Origin: Iris pallida
Lineage: Eukaryota; Streptophyta; Magnoliopsida; Asparagales; Iridaceae
Direction of reading: 5' to 3'
DNA: 64,000 bases
Assembly (NCBI GenBank): GCA_029216955.1
Contig: JANAVB010003400.1
Coordinates: 16,564,868-16,628,867 of the forward strand
Part shown: positions 48,181 to 64,000 of the stretch, one piece after another
How positions within the stretch are numbered: the first letter of the stretch is position 1
Layout of the letters: each line of letters starts with the position of its first letter
The notes under the pieces: model-generated
Told to the model about the DNA's origin: nothing
The model's database searches: none
What the model saw: only the letters and a program-made list of their open reading frames with translations
Program-made: the position numbers and the translations under genes

Positions 48181-49074
48181 GTGGACCACCAGCAACCCGG
48201 AGATCAAGCCCAGCATTTCGGAGTAGCCTCCAGAGTTGTATCTCCCGGAGGAGAGCCCCCAGTTCGGCCCGTCCAGCCTACAGAGCCTGACGATGGCACC
48301 TTGGTAGGTCTCATCAGGACCTTGATAGCTTTCCAGGATCGTCGAGGAGACGCCTTGCACCAGGTAGTGGCAGATGCTTTGACTAGAGGCGGTCATGCGG
48401 GAAACAGCGCGGCCAACAGCTTCAAGCGCTTTAACCCTCCATTTTTCGACGGCAGCGAGGTTGCGATTGCCGCGGACGCTTGGCTTCAGGATACCGAGGT
48501 GATTCTGGAAGTAGCTAGGACACCTGAGAATGAGAAGGTGGTGGTGGTACGCCTGCAGTTGTTAGACTTGGCTCGTAGTTGGTGGGCAGCGCAAGCCATG
48601 GGATTAGTGGCACCCATTGCTTGGGCAGTATTTAGAGAAAGATTCCAGATAAAGTATTTTGATACTGTAGCTCGGTACGACCTACAGACGAGATTTACCA
48701 ACTTGAAGCAAGGAGGTAGAACGGTCGACGGTTATGCATCTGAGTTTTCTAGACTCAGTAGGTTTGCCCCCACCTTGGTGGCGACCGAGTTTGATAGGGC
48801 CCAGCGGTTCCAGCAGGGACTGAATTTGGAGATCTTGTTGGCAGTCGAGCAGTTCGAGCACCAGACGTTCGATGCGGAATTGAGAGCAGCTAGGAGGCAC
48901 GAGTATACCTCCCAAAGGATCGTAGATAGGACCAGAGGTAGGAAGCGGTCCCACAACCAGATGCAACAATCATCAGCTCCAGCCCCGGCAGCAAGGGGTT
49001 TGACCATTGGAACTCCGAAGCGGGCGGCCTCAGTAACGTTGGTTCAGCATTCAACCCCGACGTACCCGCAGTAA
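48181..49074 (+). pseudogene. gag: Gag region of Tekay-like element, copy B
   Basis: 297 codons from a GTG to TAA at 49072-49074. The protein is the same as in copy A: Gag core with FNPPFFDGS, LARSWWAAQAM and RTVDGYASEF, and the same stop eight codons before the zinc knuckles. No ATG start is visible in frame. Confidence 0.85.
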
Positions 49075-52000
49075 CAGAAGCAGAAGCAGACTTCCGCGAT
49101 GGGATGTTCTCATTGTGGAAAGCCAGGCCATGTTGTGGAGGATTGTCGTAGGGCACAGGGATTGTGCCTGGCTTGTGGAGCGACAGATCACAAGATAGGA
49201 GCCTGCCCGAATAGGGGTAGTTCATCCTCTTCTAACCTAACCAGTCCATCGATTAGGGGACCAGCACCTATGCAGCAACAGTACCCTAGGCCATTGTTGC
49301 CTCAGGCCCAGGCATTTCATCAGCAGAACCAGCAGCAGTACACCCAAGCCCAAGTACAGAACAGGCAGAGAGGTTTCCAGCAGAGGGGACCCGTAGCTAG
49401 AGGACAAGGTCCGGCCATGATGATGACTATGAAAGAAGAAGTTGCACCAGGTGAGGTAGTGGCAGGTACTATTCTCGTCAACTCCTCTCTAGCATCGATA
49501 TTATTTGATTCTGGTGCATCGCATTCATTCATGTCTGCACGATTTGCGACACGGATAGGATTGGAGCCCGAGTCATTATCAGTGAGGCTCAATATACTTA
49601 CTGGTAATGGTCTTGTGGGAGTAGATCGGGTGTTTTCCTCGTGTCGGATCGTAGTTAGCGGTAGAGAGTTTCCCGCTAGATTTATAGAATTTCCTATGGC
49701 AGACTATGATGTAGTCTTAGGCATGGATTGGTTGAGGAACCAGTATGCTAGGATAGACTGCCATGTTGGCAGGGTTATCTTTAGTATCCCAGGCGAGCCA
49801 GAGTTTTCATTTTCCAGAGGTGCAGTGGAACCATCATCTCCAGTATTGCGGATGGCCGTAGCATCAGTACAGTTACCCAGGATAGTTAAAGAATTTCCAG
49901 ATGTCTTCCCAGAAGAACTTTCAGGAATGCCGCCAGAGCGGGAGATCGAGTTCACTATAGACTTGATCCCCGGGACAGCACCAGTATCAGAGAGAGTCTA
50001 CAGGATGGCGCCTTCAGAGTTGGAGATTTTGTACAAGATGATTGAAGAATTAAGGACCAAGGGATTCATTCGTGCAAGTGGATCACCTTGGGGAGCCCCG
50101 ATGCTTCTTGTGAAAAAGAAGGATGGTACATACAGGTTATGTGTAGATTATCGTACCTTGAACTCAGTGACAATCAAGAACAGATACCCTCTCCCGAAGA
50201 TAGATGACTTATTTGATCAACTCAGAGGGGCTTCAGTGTTCTCGAAGATAGACTTGCGGTCAGGATACCACCAGATCAGAGTCAGAGAGTAGGACATCCC
50301 GAAGACAGCATTTAGATCGAGATATGGGCATTGGGAGTTCCTTGTTATGCCCTTTAGAGCAACCAATGCGCCAGCCGTATTCATGGACCTCATGAATCGC
50401 ATTTTCATGCCTTACTTGGATCAGTTTGTGATCGTATTCCTAGATGATATCCTGGTCTACAGCAAGAGCGAAGCAGAGCATGAGCAGCATCTCAGGATTG
50501 TTCTTTAGACGCTTAGAGAGCACCAGTTGTACGCCAAGTTTAGTAAATACGAGTTCTGGCTCGATCGCATTTCGTACTTGGGTCACATCATTACCCGAGG
50601 AGGAGTGGAAGTAGATCCCCAGAAGATTGTGGCTATCGAGTCATGGCCAGTACCTAGTTCAGCGGCAGAGGTTCGCAGCTTCCTTGGATTGGCCGGCTAC
50701 TACCGGCGATTCGTTTCAGAGTTTGCAAGGATTTCAGCGCCGATGACTCAGTTGACCCGCAAGGATGTGCAGTTCGCTTGGATAGCAGAGTGCTAGGAAT
50801 CATTTGAGAAGTTGAAGTGAGGTTTGATAACGGCTCCCATTCTCACACTTCCAGATGGGACCGGAGTATTTACAGTTTTTTGCGACGCTTCAGGCAGAGG
50901 ATTGGGATGTGTCTTGATGCAGCATGGGAAGGTAATATCTTATGCATCACGTCAACTTTGTGATCATAAGAAGAATTACCTGACCCACGACTTAGAACTG
51001 GCAGCAGTAGTATTTGCACTTAAGCTTTGGCGGCACTACTTGTACGGAGACAGAGTGGAGATATTTACGGATCACAAGAGCCTGAAGTATGTTTTCACCC
51101 AGAAGGACCTTAATATGCGGCAGAGAAGATGGCTCGAGCTATTGATAGACTATGATGTGGACTTGCAGTATCACCCAGGGAAGGCCAACGTTGTGGCAGA
51201 TGCGTTGAGCAGGAGAGCCGGAGTTTACTTCCTAACGGCGCAACCAGAGTTATTGGCAGATCTTCAGAAGATGGGAATTGAAGTGGTTCTTCCTACCAAC
51301 GTGGCGCTGATGGCCATTCTACAGGTTCAATCCAGCATAGTTGAGAGGATCCGGATGGCGCTATCTATAGATTCCAAGATTCAACGACTCAGAGCAGAAT
51401 ATGAAGCTGGAAGAAGGCCAGAGTTATGCATTCATGAAGATGGTACACTTCGGCACGACACTCGTCTTTGTGTACCCAGTGGAGATATTAGACAGGAGGT
51501 CATGGCAGAAGCTCACAGTTCACAGTATTCTATTCATCCCGGTGGCACGAAGATGTACCGCGATATTCGTCAGCATTTCTGGTAGAATGGCATAAAGAGG
51601 GAGATAGCCCGATTTGTCTCTCGGTGTTTGGTTTGCCAGCAGGTTAAGGCTGAACGTCAGAGGCCCACTGGACTTCTTCAGTCCTTGCCGATTCCAGAAT
51701 GGAAGTGGGAGCATATGACCATGGATTTTGTGACTGGATTACCTAGATCCCCAGCTGGTCGAGATGCTATTTGGGTTATAGTTGACCGGCTCACGAAGGT
51801 GGCTCATTTTTTCCTATTCAGAGTTGGGCAGTCTACGACTCAGCTAGCGGAGATGTACCTCAGGCAGATTATCAGGCTTTACGGTGTGCCCGTCAGTATC
51901 ACCTCGGACCGAGATTCAAGGTTTACATCACACTTTTGGCGCAGCTTGCAAAAGAGTTTGGGAACTCGTCTCCAGTTCAGTTTAGCATATCATCCGCAGA

Positions 52001-52763
52001 CAGATCGTCAGTCAGAGAGCACAATCCAGACCCTTGAAGACATATTGAGATCTTGTACACTTGACTTCGGTGGTTCATGGGAGGATCACCTGCATCTGGT
52101 GGAGTTTCCGTACAACAACAGTTTCAGGCCAGCATTCAGATGGCCCCGTTCGAGGCACTGTATGGTAGAAAATACAGATCTCCGTTAGCATGGGACAATA
52201 TCGGAGAGAGGCAGATGCTCGGTCCAGAAATGATTGCCCAGACAGTTGAATTAGTCAGAAAAGTCAGGGATCATCTTCGAGTCGTCCAAGATCGCCAACA
52301 ACATTGGACCGATGTCCATCGGCGTCCCTTAGAGTTTGCTATCGGCGACCATGTATTCCTTAGGATCTCGTCTAACCGCGGCGTCATTCGCTTTGGCGTG
52401 CGGGGAAAGCTTAGTCCTAGGTATATAGGGCTGTTCGATATCCTGGAGCGAGTAGGAGATGTATCCTATCGTCTTGCTCTTCCGTCGTCGCTAAGAGAGG
52501 TGCATGATGTATTCCATGTGTCCCAATTACGACGGTATATCCCGGACCCGAGCCATATCCTGGACCATTCGGAATTGGTTGTCGGTACCAACCTTTTGTA
52601 TGAGGAGAGGCCCGTGTCTATATTGGACCGGAGGAAGAAGATACTCAAGAACAAGACTATTAACTTAGTCCGTGTTGCTTGGGGTCATCACTCTCTAGGT
52701 GAGTCAACGTGGGAGCGTGAGGATGACATCCGATCGTGATATCCCGACTTGTTTGACTCGTAA
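49075..52763 (+). pseudogene. pol: Gag knuckles plus Pol polyprotein of Tekay-like element, copy B
   Basis: Two CCHC knuckles (49105-49146, 49165-49206), protease [10 protein letters not shown] (49501-49530), RT from about 49891 with FLDD (Asp codons 50443-50448), RNase H (first Asp 50883), integrase triad Asp 51724, Asp 51907, Glu 52015, chromodomain-like tail to TAA 52761. Stops: TAG 50290, TAG 50506, TAG 50794, TGA 50818, TAG 51583, TGA 52737; one-base loss near 52125. Each lesion has an exact counterpart in copy A, so they predate the A/B duplication or are the same sequence counted twice. Confidence 0.92.
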
Positions 52764-52930
52764 GGTATAATATCTTCCTTATGCTTTATGCTTTCCATCC
52801 CTTGCTTGCATGTGTGATTGTATGATTGAACTGCTTAGTGTAGTTATTGGTACTTAGTGTAGCTTACCGTGGCAGTCTCTAGCTCCTTGATTAAATTTTG
52901 AGGACGGAATTCTTTTAAGGTGGATAGAGT

Positions 52931-55609
52931 TGTCACCCTCATTTCCCGTATTTCGTATTTATACTCATAATTGGATTTTTGGCATGTTTTTTTTATTTTT
53001 TTATTTTTTTTAATTTTATTTTTCTCGATTTGAGGAATTTTGGGTTTTCTCGTATTTTGGGTTTCGGCTCAGCTCGGTTTTAGTTGGGTGGTTTGATTTT
53101 AGACCCAATGGAACACTTTAACCTATACTCCACCCTCATTCTACCACAACCACCCTCATTAAAACCCCACCAACCACTCTCTCTCTCCTCATTACTTCCC
53201 CCATTAATTTCTAACTTCTTCCTTCTTCCACACAACACCCCACCCATAGGCAAGTGCATCTTGCCACCACATGAAGACAAATTTTATTTGTCCATTAGCT
53301 TAATTAGATGATTTGGAACAACATTAAAACTTGACATTTTTGGATTTGGAGTTTGGATTTTTCTAGATCTAAGTTTTTATCATTTTCGGAATTCCTTGGA
53401 ATTGATCTACCAAACTTGGATTTTTGATTATTTTGATGCTTCTATGTTGTAGAGAATTGAATTTTACACAAGTTAGACTCTTGAAAATCCAGATTTCGAG
53501 TTTTATGGACCAAGTTGTGATGTTCCAAAGATTTGAAGCCATGGGTGTTCTTCCTCTTAACAAGAGGAAGAAGAAGACCCCCCTCCCCCACGTGCGCTCT
53601 TTAGCGTGCTGCTGGCCCGCGCGCCTCGTCGCCTTGCGCCCGTGCGCGCTTGGCTGCATTGCGCTGCCCCTGCGACGCGCCCTTTGGCGCTGGCCGCTGA
53701 AACCGTTGGCGCACGCGCTCTTTAGCGCGCTGCTGCCCCGCCCGATTGCGCCCGGCCCCCGGCGCACTTGGCCCCTGGCGCACTTGGCCGCGCCCCCAGC
53801 GCACTTGGCCCCTGCACAATTGGCCGCGCCCCTGGCGCACTTGGCCCCTGCGCGCTTGACCCCGCGCCCCCTGCGCACTTGACCCCACGCCCCCTGCGCG
53901 CTTGGACCCCGCGCCCCCTGCGCGCTCGGCTCCCCGCGCCCTTTGGCGCGCTGCGACCGTTCCCGAGTGCGTCTCGTGGCGCCGCTCGAGTCCCCTAGCC
54001 TGGCGCACCCTCTGCCATGGTTTTCCCTCCTGACCCTTGGTGTTTCCCCTGGGTTCTCGGTTTTCTCTTGTTGATTTTGTTTTCTGGGAGCTTGATGCCA
54101 CAGCCCGACTCGACTGACCCGACATGCCTTGACACGATTTTCGGTGTTTTTAATTTATGGCTAGCATTCTCTGATTTTGGTGCTTTTAACTCGTGGCTTT
54201 TAACTTGTAACCTGCAACCTGTAATTAATCCCCTATAACTTGACGTCTAGATAGTGGCCGCCTTGGCGCACTCTTGACTTGACTCGACTTGATAGCTGGT
54301 CGTACTTGACTTGCCCTGACACCGTGGGTGTTCCTCCTTATTGCGTTGTGCAAATCTACTTGTCTTGTCTTGCATCATGTCTAGGACGTGACTCCCTGGG
54401 TACCACGGCCAGGGACTCATACTAAATTGGATTAGGCTAATGATTAGATCAAACTAGAACATGGAGAATTTCCAGTCAAAAGCAATCTCGTTATCTGGGC
54501 GCTTTAATGGACGTGTAGCTTGCCGACGAGTAGAGCACATTTCCAGCACACTGTCATGTGTTGTACCTCTAAGTCACCTAAGGGTATATCGTCTCCTGGG
54601 TGATGTACCCAACCATACTCTCAACCCGCGGAAGGATAACTAGATAGTCTGCAGGGCTTGGGACTGGGAAATTCTCATTGCATCTTGTTAGTAATTAGGC
54701 TTGTGATAACCCTAGTTAGTTAAGGTAGTAAGCCGTAGTAATTGCTTGGCCGCTTGTGAATGGATGTTGTCTAGCCCTGTCTAAGTCTGGTTTAGTCCCA
54801 GTACCTGGTTCCTCCCGAACATGTTTGTTTTACTTGTCTTAACAATAAGTGGGTAGAGACAAGTGCTGTTCAGGCGAAGGGTTATAACCCCGGTCCTTGT
54901 TTGGTTTACGGGTTGTAATCTGGCTCCCGGATTGGTTCCATGTCCCTAGTCATTTATTTTCCTGTTGTACTTTTATTACTTGTACCTTCTTCCATTTTCT
55001 TATGTTATGATATGCTGGCTTTTGTTCTTATTTTGTGGCCTCCTTTGTAGCACTTGCTCTTTCTGGAGTTTGACCTAGCTGGTTTTGTGTGGCCAGATTT
55101 CGAAGCAGCACCCGAGGATCTACCGAACCTCCAGCCCGATGGTGGCGACTAGAAGGAATCCGGGCTACGAGTGGGTTTTCCATTTTTGTTTCGCTCACTC
55201 TACTGTAAAATTATTCTTTTGAGGCATTTAGCCGACGAGCACCTGTTAGCTCGATGCATATTTACTTACTGTCTGCCTACGGGCTGTAAACATGATTAAC
55301 AAATCCTAGGGTTGATCATGTATGACTAAACTCCTGCTAGACCTCGCATTTTGTACGACTAGCTTCATGATCAACTGAATATGTAATATTTGGGACGCCT
55401 TTTATTGTATATTTGGTGGTCTAATATCTTGTAATTATATTATTTGTTTGAGATTGAGACAATAGGCTTGACCTTAAGAGACTGTTGGCTTGTAGTAAAC
55501 CCTCATTTCTAGACAGCCGTGACCGTATTGTGAGGTGGATTTCATTTCAATATACGTAGCTGGCTATGTACGCCCCCGCTCTCCAGTATTCTGGTTCTGG
55601 GGCGTCACA
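52931..55609 (+). repeat. Tekay-like element copy B, 3' LTR
   Basis: 2,679 bp, TGTCACCCTC to GGCGTCACA, after polypurine-like AAGGTGGATAGAG. GC-rich island at about 53575-54010, longer than in the 5' LTR because more units of the GCGCACTTGGCCCC type are present. Confidence 0.92.
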
Positions 55610-55614
55610 GGTTC
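55610..55614. other. Target-site duplication GGTTC, right copy (Tekay element B)
   Basis: Matches 45277-45281. Confidence 0.95.
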
Positions 55615-58235
55615 GTAGAACCTCTTCAAGCGTGCCCTAATCTCCTAGACTTATTTTGGACTAATTTTCATAGATTAATGTGCAGCCACATTAATCAAAT
55701 CTATTTTAAATCAAACTACATAACAACTTTCCTAAAATGGATTTTATTTAAATCCTTTTTGGACACATCTTTTTGCATCTTTTGATTTAAATATCAAAAC
55801 TCCTCCAAATCTTATCAAACCTCCTCTAAGTCAATCCTAGCCCTTAATCCTTTGATTTTCTATATTTAAAACCCATATTTTCTGTCTGTCCACCCCTTCC
55901 TCATGTACAAACCCGAGCGGATTTTTCCAGAAGCTGCGCACACCACCTCTCGAAAAATCGAGTAAAAACCTCTCTTCGCCATCCTTTTTATTCCTTCTAC
56001 CTTCATCAAATCAACCCTAACTATCTTCTCTTTCACCACAACAGGCCCCAAGTCGATCACAACTCCTTCGGACGTCGGCACAAGGCCTCGAAGTCGGCAC
56101 AACACGAATTGATCAAATCTGTAAGGAACAACAGGTATGTTGACTTGCAACTGGGTTTTCTTCACTTCTAAATATTGAAACTTCGTAGGATCAAAATTGC
56201 ATGGGTTCCTTATGTGTCTACTACCTTCATATAAAATTTTATGTCGAAATGCTTTCTAGGTTGGTTGGGGCATACGTTTTACCAAAGTGCATCCAGAATT
56301 GACACTGTTCATTGCGAGACAGATTTGAACTGTATAACTTCACTTCAGCCACCGATATCATGTATAAAACGACCGTGTTTCAATTATCTATAATTCTCGT
56401 TCAATGAGTTTTTTATAATTTTGCTGTTTAAATGCTTAAATCATTCTATCTTTGAAGGACAAAATTCTGCCGTAAAAGGGACTATCATTATTACCATCTT
56501 GTGAGCCGAAAAATATTTTTTGTGCAGCCAATGCTCCATATCATTGATCTTCGACTCATGATCATGAATATACTTTAATTTAGATAATTATTTACCATTT
56601 ATTTCAGAATATAAAAGTTATTTTATTCATGGTTAAACAAGTTCTAATAACATTGATTTATCAATGTGGATGTTAGTTTGATCATGAAATAAATTCTAAA
56701 TGTTTTCTAAATTGTTTGTATGCAATATTAAAAATATAATATTTATTTTTAGAGTATTAATGATATATTTTAGAATTAATATTGAATATTTAGACATATA
56801 TTTTGTGGAATTTTGTTAGCCTAATAGGAATATTACGACTAGTTATGTTATTATAACTAATATATAGTAGTTAACCCTACTTAGTATGTATAGATAGATA
56901 TATAAATAATTTTAATAATGTTAGAAAGATTATTAATATCACTTTTATAAATTTATAGGAGTTCGTGAGACCGTGACTGCAGAGGGTGACACTGGATCGA
57001 TACTTTATTTATTTGTTGCAAATCCAGGCAAGATACAGTGCCACTGTGATCTTATTTTATTTTCTATTATACATGAACGTGTTGTGGTGTGTTAGGATTA
57101 GATGTATTAGGAGAGCGTCTAAGCATGACTTGGGTGCCGTAGTGGGTGTGTGTGTGACCTAGCGTGCTAGTAGACTTCCTCGTGTTGAAGTTACTTTTCA
57201 ACGACTTCTATGACTGGACACATATCATGTCACGATACTTTAAGTGAGTTACATTGTGTTGGCATAGGCTTACGCACTTGACTGATCATCAGTACGAGCG
57301 GTTCGTGTTTTGGTTTATACAGAGTTAGTATGAGTCTATCTAGTGACTTGCATTGAGATATGTACTGTTCGAGTCATGGATATGACTGGTACAAGTCATG
57401 GACGGGGAAGACTATTAGTAGGAGTATGAGATAGCTATATTTAGCCTCATAGTTGTACGATTATGGGTTCATAGTTTCCCGGTTATGGGTGTATCACTAG
57501 AGGATATATCCGGCAGCGATCGTTGACCGTACATTAAAACACGGTCGGAAGGTATACTAGTGATGCAAAGTTTGGCTAGGGGATATATCCATTCAGTGGC
57601 CCTGACTGTACGTCAGATACGATTGGAATGTATACTAGTTCATGCTAAAGCCTATAGCGGATGCTATGCTTTATTGCTTCACCTACTCATACGTACCAAA
57701 GTAGTCTTCAAGTGTATTACACTTAGATGGATAGTTTACCTTATCAGTTATATTCATGTTCATGTATATTACTTTTACTGTTCATATTGTGGCTAGTTGT
57801 TGTATCTTGTTACATCCCTCTGAGGACCTGGTGATCTCTCCAGGTTGTCGCTGAGCTTATAGTATAGACATGTTGATGGTACAATTTTGGTTACAGGATT
57901 CAGGTATTGCTTGTTGTGTTAGTTTATTATTTTCTTGTGCTTTCTATTTCCTTTCCTGTTATACCTTGCTTATTAGCCTAGTTTTGCAAACTTATATTAT
58001 TCTCGAGTTTGCTTGGACATGTGTATTATAGGGCGGCCGGCTATAGTACATGTTGTTCATTATTGTTTCATTTACTTATATGTGGATTGAGATATAGTTG
58101 AGATAGCATAGTTTAGTATACTTCTTTAGCGTAGTACGTCTAGCGTAAGTCCATTAAATTGGGAACTTATTCTAGATTGTATTAGCTGGCAAGCTTGTGT
58201 TCCTAGTCCTAGGTATTTTGGGACTGGGCGTGACA
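55615..58235 (+). repeat. Outer element copy B, 3' LTR, part 2
   Basis: Completes the outer 3' LTR, ending GGGACTGGGCGTGACA at 58235 and followed by TTAAT (58236-58240). It contains the same tandem repeat near 57500-57640 as the 5' LTR, with several substitutions. Confidence 0.92.
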
Positions 58236-58240
58236 TTAAT

Positions 58241-60813
<2,573 letters not shown>

Positions 60814-63800
60814 TGTCAATACCACTTTTCCAAATAGGGGTAATTTTATCATTTCATATTATTTAATATTGTTATATTTATTTATTTAATTTGTGTTAGT
60901 TATTATGGTTAGTGGCTAACCTTTTGTTAGACTTGTGTTAGTGAACCGATTAGACTAAACACTAGATTAGAGCTCAACAATTAACATGACATGATTCATG
61001 GGCCCAATTAGACCCATTTAGTCATGCCATTTAACTAAATTAGGATTAGACTATTTACCAAAATAGGTTTAGAGCCTTCCATGTGTTAATTAGCTCACAT
61101 GACATGTTTCAGAGGGCATATTAGACATTGTCGATTAGAGTGAGAGCCCTATTATGGCTGGCCACTTGAGGGGTGGAGAGCCATTCTCTCATTTCACTCC
61201 ATTGTTCCAATTCATCCCAATTTGGTATTCTTTCCCAAATTGAGTCATTCCTCCACCAATTTCTCTCAAATTTCACTTAGTATCTCAACCATCACTCTCG
61301 TTCCCCTTACTTGAAGGAGCCTAGGATCTTGGAGACTAGGGGTACTAGAAGATGAGTCTATTTTCTAAGAGCTTCGTGTCCAGATCATGTCCAATTGGTT
61401 TTTCATTGGGAATCCATCTCCCAATAGGTATACACCTCAATTTCCTCTCTAATTAGACTCTAATTGTTCAATTTAACCCTTAGGAATTCACCCATGGACT
61501 AGGACTACCCATAGGAATAAGATCTAGACTCTAATGACTCTCTATATGAAAATTATACTAGATTTTGTGCCAATTTTGGAGGAATTTTGAGATTGGTGCA
61601 CCAAATGTTTGTCATTTGGTTTACTAGATTTATTAAGATTAGATTTGGTTGTGTGTATCTAGATTCGTATCCACAATTGGATATGAGTGGGCCGTATAAC
61701 GATACGATAGGACACGCAGTTATTTTGGAGATTTTTCTTCCGACACTTGTGGCACCATGTCTAATTGCACATGACACATGATACAAGCTATATTATGCTC
61801 TAATTTAGACTTGCTCAAGTGATTTGGTAGGATTTAGATAAGGTTTGGTATAGGTATCTCGGCCTTATCACAAGCGTATCGTAGACTAGTACGATACTGG
61901 GGTGATGCACACCAAGTATTTGTGTTTGTGCATGTGTGTGCGACTTGTGGATACACATGTGTATGTGTCACGTATAGGCATGTGTGCGTGTGTTATATGA
62001 TACAACTAGATGCACATATATGTATTTGTGTGTGTGGGTTCATATAGTCATATGTGTATACTTATGTATAAGTTATTAGATAGGGAATTGTGTACCTATG
62101 TGTGTAGGTGTGTCAAGCTTGTGTGTGTACCTACTTAGTGATAGCTATATGTGTATTGATATATAGGTGAATATAGTGATAGATATATAGATAGGTAACA
62201 AAGATAGATAGATAGTTAGATGGTGGATAGATGTATATAGAAAGGGGATGTGCAGGACGGTTTGTTACAACAGTGAATGGAGGGGAAACTAGGGAGCATA
62301 GCACTAGGAATACCTACTGCCCTTGGCAGCATGGAGAGGGGGATATAGCTGCTGTACAGAAGGGAAGAGAAGGGCTCCTATGTATAGGATATGTGAACAA
62401 CAGTGAGGAAGAGAGGTTTTGAAACAGCAACAGTAGCAGAATAAAGACACTAGTAGGTAAATATGTTGGAGGATTTCCCTGTGCAGGAATATTTGGAAGT
62501 AAAGTAGAGGTGACTGTTGTTCATAAGCAACAGTTAGGAGGGGAGAAGAGGATGTGGTGTAGGGTTTTTAACAGTAGTATATACTGCCAGTTGAGGCAGC
62601 ATAATGCCTAGCTGTCTATGTGTACTTAACTGTAAGCTGCAATTAGGTTTAGGGAAACCTGTGCACATGTGTGCACATGAATAAGAGAAGGTATATGCAG
62701 TAGGGTATTTTAGAATAAGTTGTGTGAGTGTCATTCATGAGTTTGTGTGAGGGTATTTTGTGTATAGGTAAATGTGTGAGTGAATGTGAGTATGTGCATT
62801 ATGAGCGTATAGGTAGATAGGTAAAGGAAATGTGTAAGGTAATGATTAGGAAGGAAGAGAGGGAAGCATAGGTGTTAAAGTACACATGGATGTAGAGTGT
62901 GCGTGGTTAGCAAGGATGAATATCCTAGTATCTAGGACGTAGGTAAATGTTTAGATAAACATATAGGCATAGGTAATGGCATTACCTATATGACATGAGT
63001 TGGTAAATTGGCTAGTGTTTTGGACATAAAAAATGGGATTACCTATGTGTTTTGTCATAGGGTATGTATACTAGGTTGTGGTATTGCATTATAGAGTATA
63101 TGTATATATAATGTAGTTAGCTACATAGGGTGTTGACCTAGTATAGACTAGAATACCTTGGTGTGGCAAGGTATGGACCCAAAAACCTAGATATGAACTA
63201 GTTTAGCAAGGTTTTGACCTAGTTTGACCTAAAAATGACTTGGAGACCTAGTATCAAGCTAGTAAAGCATGTTTATGATTCCAAAATACCAATTGATATT
63301 GATATTTCATATTTAGGTCTTCGAGGCACACTGTTGATACTTCATACTGGATTTCAGGCGAGTACATTTTCTGATAATTTCTCGCTTATGATATATTCTA
63401 TGTTTTCTGTATTTAATGTAGATATCCTTGATCTCTTGACACATTGGTTATACTGATTGGTATTTTTTGGATCCCGTCATGAGATATTATTTCTTGTATA
63501 TCTTGGTATACCCTGTGTAAGCCCTGTTGTTGTTCTTGTATATTGTATTGATACTGGTTCCTGTGAAGGCTCGTGACATTCTCAGAGAATCCCATGTCAT
63601 AACGTACCATGGTTGGATCCACTGTACCAGTCGGGATCGGGGAGTAGTAGTGTAGATATGTGATTATTCCCTCCTTGTGCATATTCTATTTTCTATGAGT
63701 GTTAATCATACACTGCACGTATGATTAACCAGGCCATAAATTCCTGTGTAAGTTCCTAAGTCGATCACATGTTGAAACTAGTGCTCACTCACTTAGATAG

Positions 63801-64000
63801 TTATTTTTGATTATTGTACATGATGTTTCCTGCTCTTATATTCATTTACAGCTTTTCATATTGTGTTACATTCATGTACCTATTACATTATCTTGTATAT
63901 TCTCTCTATTTACTGTTATATAGCCTTATCATTTACTGGAACTATTATTAGTGGTGTACTTCGCTCCAATCCCGACTGGATATATTTTTCTAGACAATTC
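60814..64000 (+). mobile_element. Probable LTR of a further retroelement (right end outside window)
   Basis: CACTA TNP2 similarity stops at 60813 and TGTCAATACCACTTTTCC, an LTR-like start, begins at 60814. The following 3.2 kb has the plan of the other long LTRs here: AT-rich left part, leader-like CTCTCATTTCACTCC near 61180, splice-donor-like CCAATAG/GTATAC near 61425, then a long intron-like part. It has no ORF with a known domain. The minus-strand frame at 63413-63682 (89 codons) and the others are short and unrecognised. No second LTR or right target-site copy is in view, so strand and identity are inferred. Confidence 0.45.
61916..62235. repeat. Degenerate GT-rich and GATA simple repeats
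   Basis: TGTGTGTGCG-type alternating purine-pyrimidine stretches (about 61920-62140), then GATAGATAGATAG runs (about 62160-62235), inside the probable LTR. Such GT runs can take up Z-DNA, but no function can be read from this. Confidence 0.75.

Larger units (their letters stand above)
45282..55609 (+). mobile_element. Nested Tekay/Del-like gypsy element, copy B
   Basis: 5' LTR 45282-47938, gag-pol 48181-52763, 3' LTR 52931-55609, TSD GGTTC at 45277-45281 and 55610-55614. It is the same element as 10632-20956, with all the coding lesions I checked shared. Differences are mainly one-base indels and a few substitutions such as 10731 C against 45380 T in a CGGCTTGAG/CGACTTGAG stretch. Confidence 0.92.
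33889..58235 (+). mobile_element. Outer long-LTR retroelement, copy B, complete with nested insertions
   Basis: The full outer element: 5' LTR 33889-36937 (3.05 kb), internal region 36938-44761, 3' LTR 44762-45281 plus 55615-58235 (3.14 kb when joined), TSD TTAAT on both sides. Without its insertions it would be about 9.4 kb with an internal region of only about 3.2 kb. The internal region has a zinc-knuckle remnant and polypurine region but no recognisable protease, RT or integrase, so it is a non-autonomous or deleted relative of the Tekay/Del group. Its LTRs differ strongly: roughly 10-15 percent by eye over about 230 bases (34681 onward against 55884 onward). Confidence 0.9.

Noticed and set aside
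63413..63682. 89-codon minus-strand ORF near the right end
   Set aside because: Plausible composition but no known domain, and it lies in a probable LTR; not supportable as a gene.

Overview
This window is plant repeat DNA, almost certainly from an angiosperm with a repeat-rich genome. I see no ordinary host gene, no tRNA or rRNA gene and nothing prokaryotic. The evidence is a chromodomain-type Ty3/gypsy element with long LTRs (Tekay/Del-like), a decayed CACTA (En/Spm) transposase gene of plant type (TNP2, DUF4218, DUF4216), and target-site duplications that can be read by eye. The species cannot be told from the sequence.

The key to the window is one nested stack seen complete at 33205-60813. 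(1) The oldest layer is a CACTA transposase pseudogene on the minus strand (60813 to 58241, continuing 33883 to 33205). (2) A long-LTR element, here called the outer element (33889-58235, 5-bp TSD TTAAT), is inserted in its DUF4216 region. (3) A third LTR-bounded insertion (39960-44581, TSD CCTTG) split a Gag zinc-knuckle remnant inside the outer element. (4) A Tekay-like gypsy element (45282-55609, TSD GGTTC) sits inside the outer element's 3' LTR. A further LTR-like sequence probably begins at 60814, inside the CACTA TNP2 coding region, and runs off the window.

The left part repeats the same stack. Copy A (1-23170) is a near-identical direct copy of 34692-57846. It runs from inside the outer 5' LTR through the third insertion (5282-9931) and the Tekay element (10632-20956) to a break inside the outer 3' LTR. 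A 13-N gap follows (23171-23183). Copy C (23184-33204) is a clearly more diverged copy that begins inside the third insertion and stops abruptly in the reverse-transcriptase domain of the Tekay element at an AAT microsatellite, directly against the CACTA remnant. The A/B redundancy, the gap and the abrupt joins mean that part of this layout may be an assembly product rather than a chromosome.

No coding region appears intact. The Tekay gag-pol has all domains in order (Gag, two CCHC knuckles, protease, RT, RNase H, DD35E integrase, chromodomain-like tail) but carries at least seven in-frame stops and one frameshift, the same in A and B. The stops fit C-to-T or G-to-A transitions. I found no undescribed biological system. 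The points worth a second look are the stack history readable from three TSDs, the large duplication and its quality pattern, the GC-rich islands inside the Tekay LTRs, a coding-like minus-strand ORF in the outer element, and TA tracts with fold-back structure.
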